DNA from: Microbacteriaceae bacterium
Lineage (GTDB): Bacteria; Actinomycetota; Actinomycetes; Actinomycetales; Microbacteriaceae
DNA: 5,433 nt
NCBI GenBank assembly: GCA_025464125.1
Contig: JAODLU010000346.1
Coordinates: forward strand, 1 to 5,433
Direction: 5' to 3'
Positions 1-5,433 of this stretch are shown piece after piece (the stretch's first letter is position 1; each line of letters opens with the position of its first letter). The position numbers and the translations under genes are program-made. The notes under the pieces are model-generated. The model had not been told where the DNA came from and did not search any database. It saw nothing but the letters and a program-made list of their open reading frames with translations.

Positions 1-357
1 GAGGAGGAGAAGCTCGTCGAGAACGTGAAGCGCAACTCTCCTGCGTTCCGCGCCACGCTCGAGAAGCTGCTTGACCTGCCCATAGTCGGGGACGTGCGCG
101 GTGACGGCTACTTCTTCGGTATCGAGCTCGTGAAAGACAAGAAGACCAAGGAGACCTTCGACGACGACGAGTCAGAGCGCCTGCTGCGCGGCTTCATGTC
201 GAAGGCCCTGTTCGACGCAGGGCTCTACTGCCGTGCCGACGACCGGGGAGACCCCGTCGTGCAGCTGGCCCCACCGCTCACGATCGGCCAGCCGGAGTTC
301 GATGAGATCGAGGGCATTCTTCGTGGAGTGCTGACAGAGGCGTGGTCGCGCCTCTGA
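1..357 (+). CDS. Class III PLP-dependent aminotransferase, C-terminal part (5' end outside window)
   Basis: This is the 3' end of a gene that enters from the left edge. The frame is open from base 1 and stops at TGA 355-357, giving 118 visible codons. Class III aminotransferases usually run about 430-460 residues, so roughly three quarters of the protein is missing, including the PLP-binding lysine. What remains matches the small C-terminal domain of the family: the stretch DVRGDGYFFGIELV followed by a charged loop, then VVQLAPPLTIG and a closing helix that begins PEFDEIEGIL. These enzymes move an amino group from an omega-amine or similar donor to pyruvate or 2-oxoglutarate in the cytoplasm. 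The variant resembles the putrescine/omega-amine:pyruvate group (SpuC-like), but the substrate cannot be read from this fragment. The GTG at 25 is an internal valine, not the start. The gene overlaps the following FAD oxidoreductase, which supports a shared amine-degradation operon. Confidence 0.9.
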   Translation, partial: EEEKLVENVKRNSPAFRATLEKLLDLPIVGDVRGDGYFFGIELVKDKKTKETFDDDESERLLRGFMSKALFDAGLYCRADDRGDPVVQLAPPLTIGQPEFDEIEGILRGVLTEAWSRL

Positions 358-1736
358 GCGGGTCTTCCGCGGATTCCGTGCACACCGACGCCAGGCACAT
401 CAGCTTCTGGTTCGACTCCCTAGACGAAGACCACTCACCGCGCCCAGCTCTCAGCGGTGACCTGGCAGTTGATGTCGCCATCGTCGGTGGCGGGCTGACG
501 GGCCTCTGGACCGCGTACTACCTCGCGAAGGCCGAACCGGCGCTGCGCATCGTGGTGCTCGAGAAAGAGATCGCGGGCTTCGGGGCGTCAGGCAGGAATG
601 GCGGATGGTGCTCAGCACTTTTCCCCGCATCCACCGCGTCGCTGGCGAAGAAGCACGGGCTGGAGGCCGCCCTGGCGATGCGCCGGGCCATGATCGAGAC
701 CGTGGAAGAGGTAGGGCGCGTCACCGCGGCCGAGGGCATCGACTGTGACTTCGCGAAAGGCGGAACGGTGACCATGGCCCGCGGGGCCGCCCAGGTCGCC
801 GCAGCACGAGCAGAAATCGAGGAGGCCGCCAGGTTCGGAGTCGACCAGGTCGTGGCGATCGATGCGCCGCGCGGCGCTGCAGGGACGGAATTCGCCACAT
901 TCGATCCGGCCTGCGCCAGGCTTCATCCGGCGAAGCTCGTGCGAGGGCTTGCCCGCGTTGTCGAAAGCCTCGGAGTGACGATCCACGAGCACACCGAGGT
1001 TCTCGACTGGCAGCCGCACACCGTACGAACTGGCGCTGGCACGGTCTCGGCGACCACGATCGTGCTCGCCCTCGAGGGCTATGGCGCGACGCTGCCGAAG
1101 CTCCACAGGCGCGTGCTGCCGCTGTATTCGCTCATGATCGCAACCGAGCCGCTCGACGAAGCGACGTGGCAGCAGATCGGCCTAACGCACGGCCAGACAT
1201 TCGCCGACTTCAGGCACCTGATCGTCTACGGCCAGCGCACCGCAGACAACCGCTTCGCTTTCGGTGGTCGGGGCGCGAGATATCACTGGGGCAGCAGCAT
1301 CCGGCCTGGCTACGACCGGGTTCCCGCGGTTTTCGATCACCTGGCGCAGACGCTAGGAGAGCTGTTTCCGGCCGCCGCCGCAGCCGACGTGACGCACCGC
1401 TGGGGTGGGCCACTCGGCGTGCAGCGGGACTGGCACGCCAGCGCGAACTACGACCGTGAGACGGGCATTGCAGAGGCCGGCGGCTACGTCGGCGACGGCC
1501 TCAGTACGACCAACCTGGCCGGCCGCACCCTCCGCGACCTTATTCTCGGGAACGACACGGCGCTCCTGCGATTGCCATGGACGAACCATCACTCGCGCAA
1601 CTGGGAGCCCGAACCGCTGCGATTCGCCGGGGCCAACGCCGGGCTCGTGGCGATGGGCGTCGCAGACTCGGAAGAGCGCATCACCGGTCGGGCCTCGATC
1701 GTGGCGAAACTGATGGGCCCGCTCACCGGGCACTGA
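342..1736 (+). CDS. FAD-dependent oxidoreductase, DAO family (PuuB/OrdL-like amine oxidase)
   Basis: The protein is 464 residues, typical of the DAO/DadA-type flavoprotein family that includes gamma-glutamylputrescine oxidase, and is probably cytoplasmic with no signal peptide. The N-terminal Rossmann dinucleotide motif is clear: VDVAIVGGGLTG with glycines 49, 51 and 54, and the ribose-binding acidic residue E74 at the end of strand 2 (VVLEKE). GASGRNGGW at 81-89 is the signature of the PuuB/OrdL branch. The ATEPL strand lies at 267-271, FAFGGRG at 305-311, and the C-terminal FAD-contacting VGDGLSTTNLAGR at 383-395. By family knowledge it oxidises the C-N bond of an amine or amino acid using O2, giving an aldehyde or keto product, NH3 and H2O2. 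The exact substrate is not visible. It overlaps the upstream aminotransferase by 16 bp, suggesting translational coupling. The start is uncertain: GTG 342 has a GGAG about 13 bp upstream, and the in-frame GTG 378 (residue 13, just before HTDARHISFW) would fit the usual N-terminus of such proteins. Confidence 0.9.
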   Translation: MVAPLSGSSADSVHTDARHISFWFDSLDEDHSPRPALSGDLAVDVAIVGGGLTGLWTAYYLAKAEPALRIVVLEKEIAGFGASGRNGGWCSALFPASTASLAKKHGLEAALAMRRAMIETVEEVGRVTAAEGIDCDFAKGGTVTMARGAAQVAAARAEIEEAARFGVDQVVAIDAPRGAAGTEFATFDPACARLHPAKLVRGLARVVESLGVTIHEHTEVLDWQPHTVRTGAGTVSATTIVLALEGYGATLPKLHRRVLPLYSLMIATEPLDEATWQQIGLTHGQTFADFRHLIVYGQRTADNRFAFGGRGARYHWGSSIRPGYDRVPAVFDHLAQTLGELFPAAAAADVTHRWGGPLGVQRDWHASANYDRETGIAEAGGYVGDGLSTTNLAGRTLRDLILGNDTALLRLPWTNHHSRNWEPEPLRFAGANAGLVAMGVADSEERITGRASIVAKLMGPLTGH

Positions 1737-1768
1737 ACTGCCTGTCTCGCCAACCCTGCTTATTCGCA

Positions 1769-1786
1769 GCTACGTATTACGTCAGC
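1769..1786. terminator. Imperfect hairpin between convergent genes, possible bidirectional terminator
   Basis: The inverted repeat GCTACGT (1769-1775) - ATT - ACGTCAGC (1779-1786) forms a 7-bp stem with one bulged C at 1783 and a 3-nt loop. It spans the stop codon of the - strand deacetylase and lies 32 bp beyond the stop of the + strand oxidoreductase. A second small hairpin, CTCGC-cgt-GCGAG (1788-1800), sits beside it inside the deacetylase 3' end. Neither is followed by a T-run on either strand, so this is a weak terminator candidate. It is listed because no better one exists in the 45-bp gap between the two converging units. Confidence 0.25.
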
Positions 1787-3443
1787 GCTCGCCGTGCGAG
1801 ATCACTGTGCCCGCTGGTGGCAGTTGCCCGCGCATGAGCTGGGTAATGGTGGCGAAACTGAATCCCCTGGCACGCAGCCCGTCGATGATCTCGCCCGAAT
1901 GCTCGACTGTCGGCTTGTGCACGTCGTGCATGAGAAGGATGCTGCCGATGCGGGGACCGTTGATCGTGCGGTCGAGCAACTGGTCGACCGGCGGCTCTGT
2001 CCAGTCCTTCGGGTCCACGTCCCAGAGCACCAGTGGCAGCTCGACGTCGTCGCGCACTCTCTGGTTCTCATCCCCATATGGCGGGCGCATGAGTGCTGGC
2101 CTCCGCCCTATCGCATCAAAGATGGCCTGGCTGGTCCTGTCGACCTGCGAACGGATGTCGGCGTCAGACAGTTTGGTCAGCTCAGGGTGGCTCCACGAGT
2201 GGTTGCCGATCTCCTGCCCGGCAGCGCTGACCCGCTGCACGAGTGAGGGATATGCTTCGGCGTTGCGGCCGACCATGAAAAACGTGGCTGACGCATTTTT
2301 GGCCTTCAGGGTGCCGATCAGGTCATCGGTGTACGGACCGGGTCCGTCGTCGAAGGTGAGGGCCATGCACGCCACGATCGCGCAGTTCAGGTGATCGAGT
2401 GGGGCCGGCACGTCTGCGGGGCCCGTGTATGCCGCGCCGCCCATAACCGCAGCCTGGACGCGCGCGCCAGCCTCGCTCAGCAGGTTGGTAACGCGGTCGA
2501 CCGAGACCGCGACAAATCGCTGGGCCAGGCGCTCAGCAGGCTTTGAGGTCGCTGTTGCCGTGGGGGAAGGAGTTGCTGGTGGCGTTGCCGGCGGTACAGC
2601 AGGCGTGACGGGTGCGACAGCAGGAGCCCTGCCGAATTCCGCCGGCACGGTGACGACAAGGTCACCGTCAGCCCGAAAGGCGACGTCGGCGAGGAAGGCG
2701 TTTTGCTGGGCGACCGTCCAGGTTCGCGACTCGGTTTCGGCCGCGGCATCCGCCCGCTTCGCAGTGACGAGGGCGCGGATCACCCACGCCACGACCGTGT
2801 TGCGTCCTGCGTCCGAGACAAGCGCTCCGCCATCGAAAACAGTGGCGGCCGCGGTGTCTGTATATAGAGCCACGCTCGTGTCGGCAGTCGCCTCACCATT
2901 CGCGATCGTGAGCACGCGCATCCGTTCCCCAAAGAACTGGCCGGACGCCAGCAGCGCATCGCAGGACAGCAGCAACCGGTTCACACCGCTGGCCGCTGGC
3001 GCTTCCGACGCATCTGCAGCGAGGGACCTGGCCGAGTCGACAGTCGATCCCCGCACGCATGCTCCGCGGTCGGGGGCTGACACCGGGGCTGGCGCGAGTC
3101 GTGGGGAATATGTGCCGCCGGCAAAGGCCGCCAGCGCGGCAGACACTCGGCCATCGATCGCAGCGTTCAGAACCTGCTCGCCAGGCAGGTATGCCCACCG
3201 AGCGGCGAGCGGTGTCCCGCCGTCAGCGCTGAAGATGCGCTGCCCGTTAATGCCTGGCACGGTGTTCGAATCGATCGTCGGCGCTGCGGAACCGACTGCC
3301 GCAGGGTATGCGAGCCCAGGCGCTGCCGTGCCGGTTGGTCCGGCTTCGGGAAAGAGCTGGTCCATGCTGCAGGCCGCGAGCACGGTGACCGTCATGAGCG
3401 CCAGGCATACAGCGCCGATCGACCGCCTTCTGGAGAGAAACAT
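1782..3443 (-). CDS. Lipoprotein polysaccharide deacetylase (NodB domain, carbohydrate esterase family 4)
   Basis: This 553-residue exported protein starts with a lipoprotein signal: arginines 5-7, a hydrophobic stretch about 9-24, and lipobox L22-A23-A24-C25, so it should be lipid-anchored on the outer face of the membrane. Residues about 60-330 look like the RsiV/DUF3298-type domain found before NodB in PdaC-like enzymes; this is judged by eye. A Pro/Thr/Ala-rich stretch lies at 271-305. The C-terminal NodB domain (about 354-535) has every CE4 motif: TFDDGP 363-368 (base D365, metal D366), HSWSH 415-419 (metal H415 and H419), RPPYGD 453-458, DVDPKDW 475-481 and LLMHD 503-507 (H506). It should be an active metal-dependent deacetylase removing acetyl groups from peptidoglycan or another N-acetylated glycan. 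PgdA-type GlcNAc and PdaC-type MurNAc activity cannot be told apart here. Cysteine pairs C129/C161 and C354/C359 could form disulfides. The ATG start is fixed by a strong GGGAGG 5 nt upstream and by the correctly placed signal peptide. Confidence 0.95.
   Translation of the reverse strand: MFLSRRRSIGAVCLALMTVTVLAACSMDQLFPEAGPTGTAAPGLAYPAAVGSAAPTIDSNTVPGINGQRIFSADGGTPLAARWAYLPGEQVLNAAIDGRVSAALAAFAGGTYSPRLAPAPVSAPDRGACVRGSTVDSARSLAADASEAPAASGVNRLLLSCDALLASGQFFGERMRVLTIANGEATADTSVALYTDTAAATVFDGGALVSDAGRNTVVAWVIRALVTAKRADAAAETESRTWTVAQQNAFLADVAFRADGDLVVTVPAEFGRAPAVAPVTPAVPPATPPATPSPTATATSKPAERLAQRFVAVSVDRVTNLLSEAGARVQAAVMGGAAYTGPADVPAPLDHLNCAIVACMALTFDDGPGPYTDDLIGTLKAKNASATFFMVGRNAEAYPSLVQRVSAAGQEIGNHSWSHPELTKLSDADIRSQVDRTSQAIFDAIGRRPALMRPPYGDENQRVRDDVELPLVLWDVDPKDWTEPPVDQLLDRTINGPRIGSILLMHDVHKPTVEHSGEIIDGLRARGFSFATITQLMRGQLPPAGTVISHGER
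2529..2633 (-). other. Pro/Thr/Ala low-complexity segment inside the deacetylase
   Basis: Residues 271-305 of the deacetylase are almost entirely P, A, T, V and S, including PAVPPATPPATPSPTATATS at 281-300. There is no aromatic residue, and the few charged residues are at the segment's edges. The segment is probably an extended, flexible extracytoplasmic linker and may be O-glycosylated, as such stretches often are in actinobacterial exported proteins. It lies between a strand-like DLVVTVPAEFG (261-271) and the VAVSVDRVTNLL segment (311-322), not directly before the NodB domain. Confidence 0.75.
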
Positions 3444-3448
3444 TTACA

Positions 3449-3454
3449 CCTCCC
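3449..3454 (-). promoter_or_regulatory. Strong Shine-Dalgarno of the deacetylase gene
   Basis: On the - strand the sequence GGGAGG is followed by TGTAA and then the ATG at 3443. This near-perfect anti-16S match at 5-nt spacing is the clearest ribosome binding site in the window and decides the deacetylase start. The other complete genes have weak sites or none, so the deacetylase is likely translated independently of its upstream neighbours. Confidence 0.85.
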
Positions 3455-3486
3455 GGAGAGGCGTCGGCGCCACATGTCCCTCGGCG

Positions 3487-3492
3487 AGTGTA
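3487..3492 (-). promoter_or_regulatory. Possible -10 element for the deacetylase gene
   Basis: On the - strand TACACT matches the actinobacterial TANNNT pattern and lies about 43 bp upstream of the deacetylase ATG, which would give a 5' leader of roughly 35-40 nt containing the GGGAGG site. No convincing -35 box is seen; the best match is a GGACAC about 18 bp further upstream. The element is a guess from position and a short motif. The alternative is read-through from the IclR gene across the 104-bp gap. Confidence 0.25.
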
Positions 3493-3538
3493 CGTCCGGG
3501 CCACTGCCGCGTGTCCGGCGACGCACCGGCGTGGGCGT

Positions 3539-3554
3539 GGGCTGCTTTCAGCCC
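3539..3554 (-). terminator. Perfect hairpin over the IclR stop codon, possible weak terminator
   Basis: GGGCTG (3539-3544) and CAGCCC (3549-3554) form a perfect 6-bp GC-rich stem around a 4-nt loop. The IclR stop codon occupies 3548-3550, so the hairpin straddles the end of that gene. On the - strand it is followed by a C-rich sequence without a T-run, so it is not a classic intrinsic terminator. It may slow polymerase or mark an mRNA 3' end between the reductase-IclR unit and the deacetylase. Confidence 0.3.
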
Positions 3555-4366
3555 GAGGTCATCAGGCGCGAGATTGGCTTCGAGCTGCGCAGCTCAGCGG
3601 TGATGCGACCGGCGGTCAACTGCAGCGCCGGAAGGAATCTCTGCCGAAACTCGTCCACGCTCGGATCGTTGGCCTGGCCCGAAACGTTGATCGCAGCGAT
3701 CACCCGTCCTGTGCCATCGGCGATCGGAACCGCTATCGACCTCAGGCCGATCTCCAGTTCCTGGTCGACTATCGCCCACCCCTGCTCTGCGACACGACCG
3801 AGTTCGGTCTCCAGGTCTTCGACGCTCGACAGGCTGCGGTCGGTGAGTTTCTGCAGCGCGCTCCCCCGAACACGATCGGCGCGCTCATCGGCCGGAAGCG
3901 CTGCCAGCAGCACGCGACCCATCGAGGTCGCCCATGCCGGAAAACGTGTGCCGACATTGATACTCACGCTCATGATCCTTCGGGTTGGAACGCGATTGAC
4001 GTAGGCGATGTCGACGTCGTCGAGCACCGCGGCAGAGGTGGACTCCTGCACTTCGGCCATCAGCTCCTCGAGGTGCGGCTGCACGATTTCAGGCAGTGAA
4101 AGCCCGGAAAGGTAGCTGTACCCGAGTTCGAGTACCCGTGCGCTCAGCACGAACACTTTGCCGTCGGTACGAACGTAGCCGAGGTCGACGAGAGTCAGCA
4201 GGAAGCGTCGGGCAGTGGCCCTGGTCAGCCCCGTGAGACGGGCGACATCGCTGAGGGTCATCTCCGGGTTCTCTGCATCGAAGGAACGGATCACCGCGAG
4301 ACCCCTGGCGAGCGACTGCACGAATTGCGCGCTCTGGCTCTCCTCTGCCTGCGAAGTCATAGCCAC
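3548..4366 (-). CDS. IclR-family transcriptional regulator, PcaR/PcaU/PobR type
   Basis: The protein is 272 residues, the usual size for an IclR regulator. The N-terminal winged helix-turn-helix begins with FVQSLARGLAVIRSFD (15-30). It continues through TLSDVARLTGLTRATARRFL (37-56) as the DNA-reading helices and GYVRTDGKVFVL (63-74) as the wing. The C-terminal effector-binding domain (about 85-260) carries INVGTRFPAWATSMGR (136-151) and DQELEIGLRSIAVPI (201-215), which are characteristic of the beta-ketoadipate regulators PcaR, PcaU and PobR. Those relatives bind protocatechuate-pathway intermediates or hydroxybenzoate, but no aromatic-catabolism gene is in view, so its ligand and targets are open. 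It begins 5 bp after the aldo/keto reductase stop and has no good ribosome binding site, so it is likely translated by coupling from that gene. The start is GTG 4366 or ATG 4360 (third codon); the two differ by two residues. Confidence 0.93.
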   Translation of the reverse strand: MAMTSQAEESQSAQFVQSLARGLAVIRSFDAENPEMTLSDVARLTGLTRATARRFLLTLVDLGYVRTDGKVFVLSARVLELGYSYLSGLSLPEIVQPHLEELMAEVQESTSAAVLDDVDIAYVNRVPTRRIMSVSINVGTRFPAWATSMGRVLLAALPADERADRVRGSALQKLTDRSLSSVEDLETELGRVAEQGWAIVDQELEIGLRSIAVPIADGTGRVIAAINVSGQANDPSVDEFRQRFLPALQLTAGRITAELRSSKPISRLMTSG

Positions 4367-4371
4367 GAAGT

Positions 4372-5355
4372 CTAGGCGGCCACGGCGAAGATGCGGGAGA
4401 TCTCGGCGAGGTCCTCCGCGTCAGGCGACCACTCGGTGGCGGCACCGGCGTTCTGCACGATCTGCTCGGGCTTCGTGGCACCAGCGATCACACTCGTGAG
4501 CCCTGGTTGGGCCAGTAGCCAGCCGATCGTGGCGCTGAGCATCGGCACATCGCGTCGCTCGCAGAATGACGCGTACTGCTCCATCGCGCCCCACGGCACG
4601 TCGGCCATGGCCTCGCGCCTGAAGGTCATGAGCCTGCCGTCCGCCGGGCCGCCGGCACTGCTGTACTTGCCGGTGAACAGTCCGTTGAACAGCGGAAAGA
4701 ATGGCAAAAAGCCGAGGCCGTAGTGGTTGACCGCTGGCAGGACCTCCTGCTCCGCCCCGCGAACGAGCAACGAGTATTCGTTCTGGGCCGAGATGAAATG
4801 CGGGTGACCTGCGATCACGGCCTGGTATTCGGCATCCGCTATCTCCCACCCACTCAGATTGGAATGCCCGTAGTAGCGGATCTTGCCTTCGCGCACGAGA
4901 TCATGAAGCACGTCGAGGGTCTCGTCGATCGGGGTGTTCGGGTCAGGGCGGTGCAGCTGGTAGAGGTCGATCCAGTCGGTCTGCAGTCGACGCAGCGACG
5001 CTTCAACGGCGATTCGCACGTAGCGACGCGAGCCGCGTGCGCCCCAGTCCGGTCCGTTGCCCCCCGCCATGTCCATGCCGAATTTGGTCGCAAGCACGAT
5101 GCGGTCGCGCCTGCCCTTCAGGGCACCGCCCATCAGTGTCTCGCTGCCGCCAAGGGCTCCATCGGTGGCTCGACCGTAAATGTCCGCCGTGTCGAACAGG
5201 GTCACCCCGGCGTCAATGGCTGCATGCACCACGGCGTCGGTGCCAGCCTGGTCTTCGGTCGCCGTGCCCGGCCTGCCAAAGTTATTGCAGCCAAGACCGA
5301 CCGCAGAAACTACGAGACCGGATCGGCCGAGGGTGCTGTAACTCATGTCTGGCAT
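4372..5355 (-). CDS. Aldo/keto reductase
   Basis: The protein is 327 residues, normal for a monomeric (alpha/beta)8-barrel aldo/keto reductase acting in the cytoplasm with NADPH or NADH. The N-terminal LGRSGLVVSAVGLGCNNFG (9-27) is the usual first strand and turn. The catalytic tetrad is complete: D55 and Y60 in LFDTADIYG, K91 in LATKFG, and H135 in DLYQLHRPD. Cofactor-side motifs include GHSNLSGW (163-170) and the C-terminal GATKPEQIVQN (292-302), which contacts the adenosine phosphate in relatives. It should reduce an aldehyde or ketone, or work in reverse as a sugar or alcohol dehydrogenase; the substrate is not predictable. It is the first gene of a unit with the IclR regulator 5 bp downstream. 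The start is ambiguous: ATG 5355 gives MPDMSYSTLG, while ATG 5346 gives MSYSTLG, nearer to typical family starts. Neither has a Shine-Dalgarno sequence at usual spacing. Confidence 0.95.
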   Translation of the reverse strand: MPDMSYSTLGRSGLVVSAVGLGCNNFGRPGTATEDQAGTDAVVHAAIDAGVTLFDTADIYGRATDGALGGSETLMGGALKGRRDRIVLATKFGMDMAGGNGPDWGARGSRRYVRIAVEASLRRLQTDWIDLYQLHRPDPNTPIDETLDVLHDLVREGKIRYYGHSNLSGWEIADAEYQAVIAGHPHFISAQNEYSLLVRGAEQEVLPAVNHYGLGFLPFFPLFNGLFTGKYSSAGGPADGRLMTFRREAMADVPWGAMEQYASFCERRDVPMLSATIGWLLAQPGLTSVIAGATKPEQIVQNAGAATEWSPDAEDLAEISRIFAVAA

Positions 5356-5361
5356 GCATCA

Positions 5362-5367
5362 AGCCTA
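5362..5367 (-). promoter_or_regulatory. Possible -10 element for a leaderless aldo/keto reductase transcript
   Basis: On the - strand TAGGCT fits the TANNNT -10 pattern and ends 6 bp before ATG 5355. That spacing would place the transcription start at or next to the A of the ATG. This fits the lack of a ribosome binding site and the frequency of leaderless mRNAs in actinobacteria. No clear -35 box is found at 16-19 bp upstream, and TANNNT is a short, common pattern. The remaining bases up to 5433 show no gene and no other clear signal. Confidence 0.3.
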
Positions 5368-5433
5368 GGCCGCCCCTCCCCAACACCCGCCGGGAAATGG
5401 ACAGCCAACCACAGGTCCGAAAAGTGCCAGAAC

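Noticed and set aside
612..1106. - strand open frame of 164 codons opposite the FAD oxidoreductase.
   Set aside because: It is fully contained in a well-supported gene, has no recognisable motif and no ribosome binding site.
1756..1769. CTGC-ttattc-GCAG as a terminator for the oxidoreductase.
   Set aside because: The stem is only 4 bp with a 6-nt loop and no following T-run, so it is too weak to list.
2425..3603. Long + strand open frame of 392 codons opposite the deacetylase.
   Set aside because: It lies antisense to a gene with a signal peptide, intact catalytic motifs and a strong ribosome binding site. Its own translation is Ala/Ser/Arg/Thr-rich with no domain, as expected from GC-biased codon shadows.
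3488..4099. + strand open frame of 203 codons opposite the IclR gene.
   Set aside because: It is antisense to a clear IclR regulator, and the translation shows no family resemblance.
5398..5407. TGG-acag-CCA at the right end as a possible IclR operator.
   Set aside because: The half-sites are only 3 bp and the centre is not symmetric; such a match is expected by chance.

Overview
The window looks like chromosomal DNA from a high-GC actinobacterium. A member of the Microbacteriaceae or a relative is my best guess, from the GC-rich third codon positions, GTG starts, tight gene packing and the style of the proteins. The lineage is inferred from composition and protein character, not proven. No mobile element, CRISPR array, tRNA or rRNA was seen. 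Nothing in the window amounts to a clearly new system; it reads as ordinary metabolic and cell-envelope genes with a few details worth checking.

Layout. The left third is on the + strand. It holds the last quarter of a class III PLP-dependent aminotransferase, cut by the window edge, and then a complete DAO-family FAD oxidoreductase (PuuB/OrdL-like) that overlaps it by 16 bp. The two look co-transcribed and fit an amine or polyamine catabolic module. The rest is on the - strand, in the order of transcription: an aldo/keto reductase (5355 to 4372), an IclR-family regulator of the PcaR/PcaU/PobR type (4366 to 3548), and a lipoprotein polysaccharide deacetylase (3443 to 1782). The + and - units converge, with only 45 bp between their stop codons.

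How the genes work together. The aminotransferase and FAD oxidoreductase probably act on the same or successive amine substrates. The reductase and the IclR regulator are 5 bp apart and almost certainly share a transcript, which suggests the regulator controls the reductase and perhaps a pathway outside the window. The deacetylase lies 104 bp further on, with its own strong ribosome binding site and a possible promoter, and is probably an independent cell-wall or polysaccharide enzyme. The longest stretch without a gene is this 104 bp gap. The last 78 bases (5356-5433) hold no gene I can support and probably form the upstream region of the reductase.
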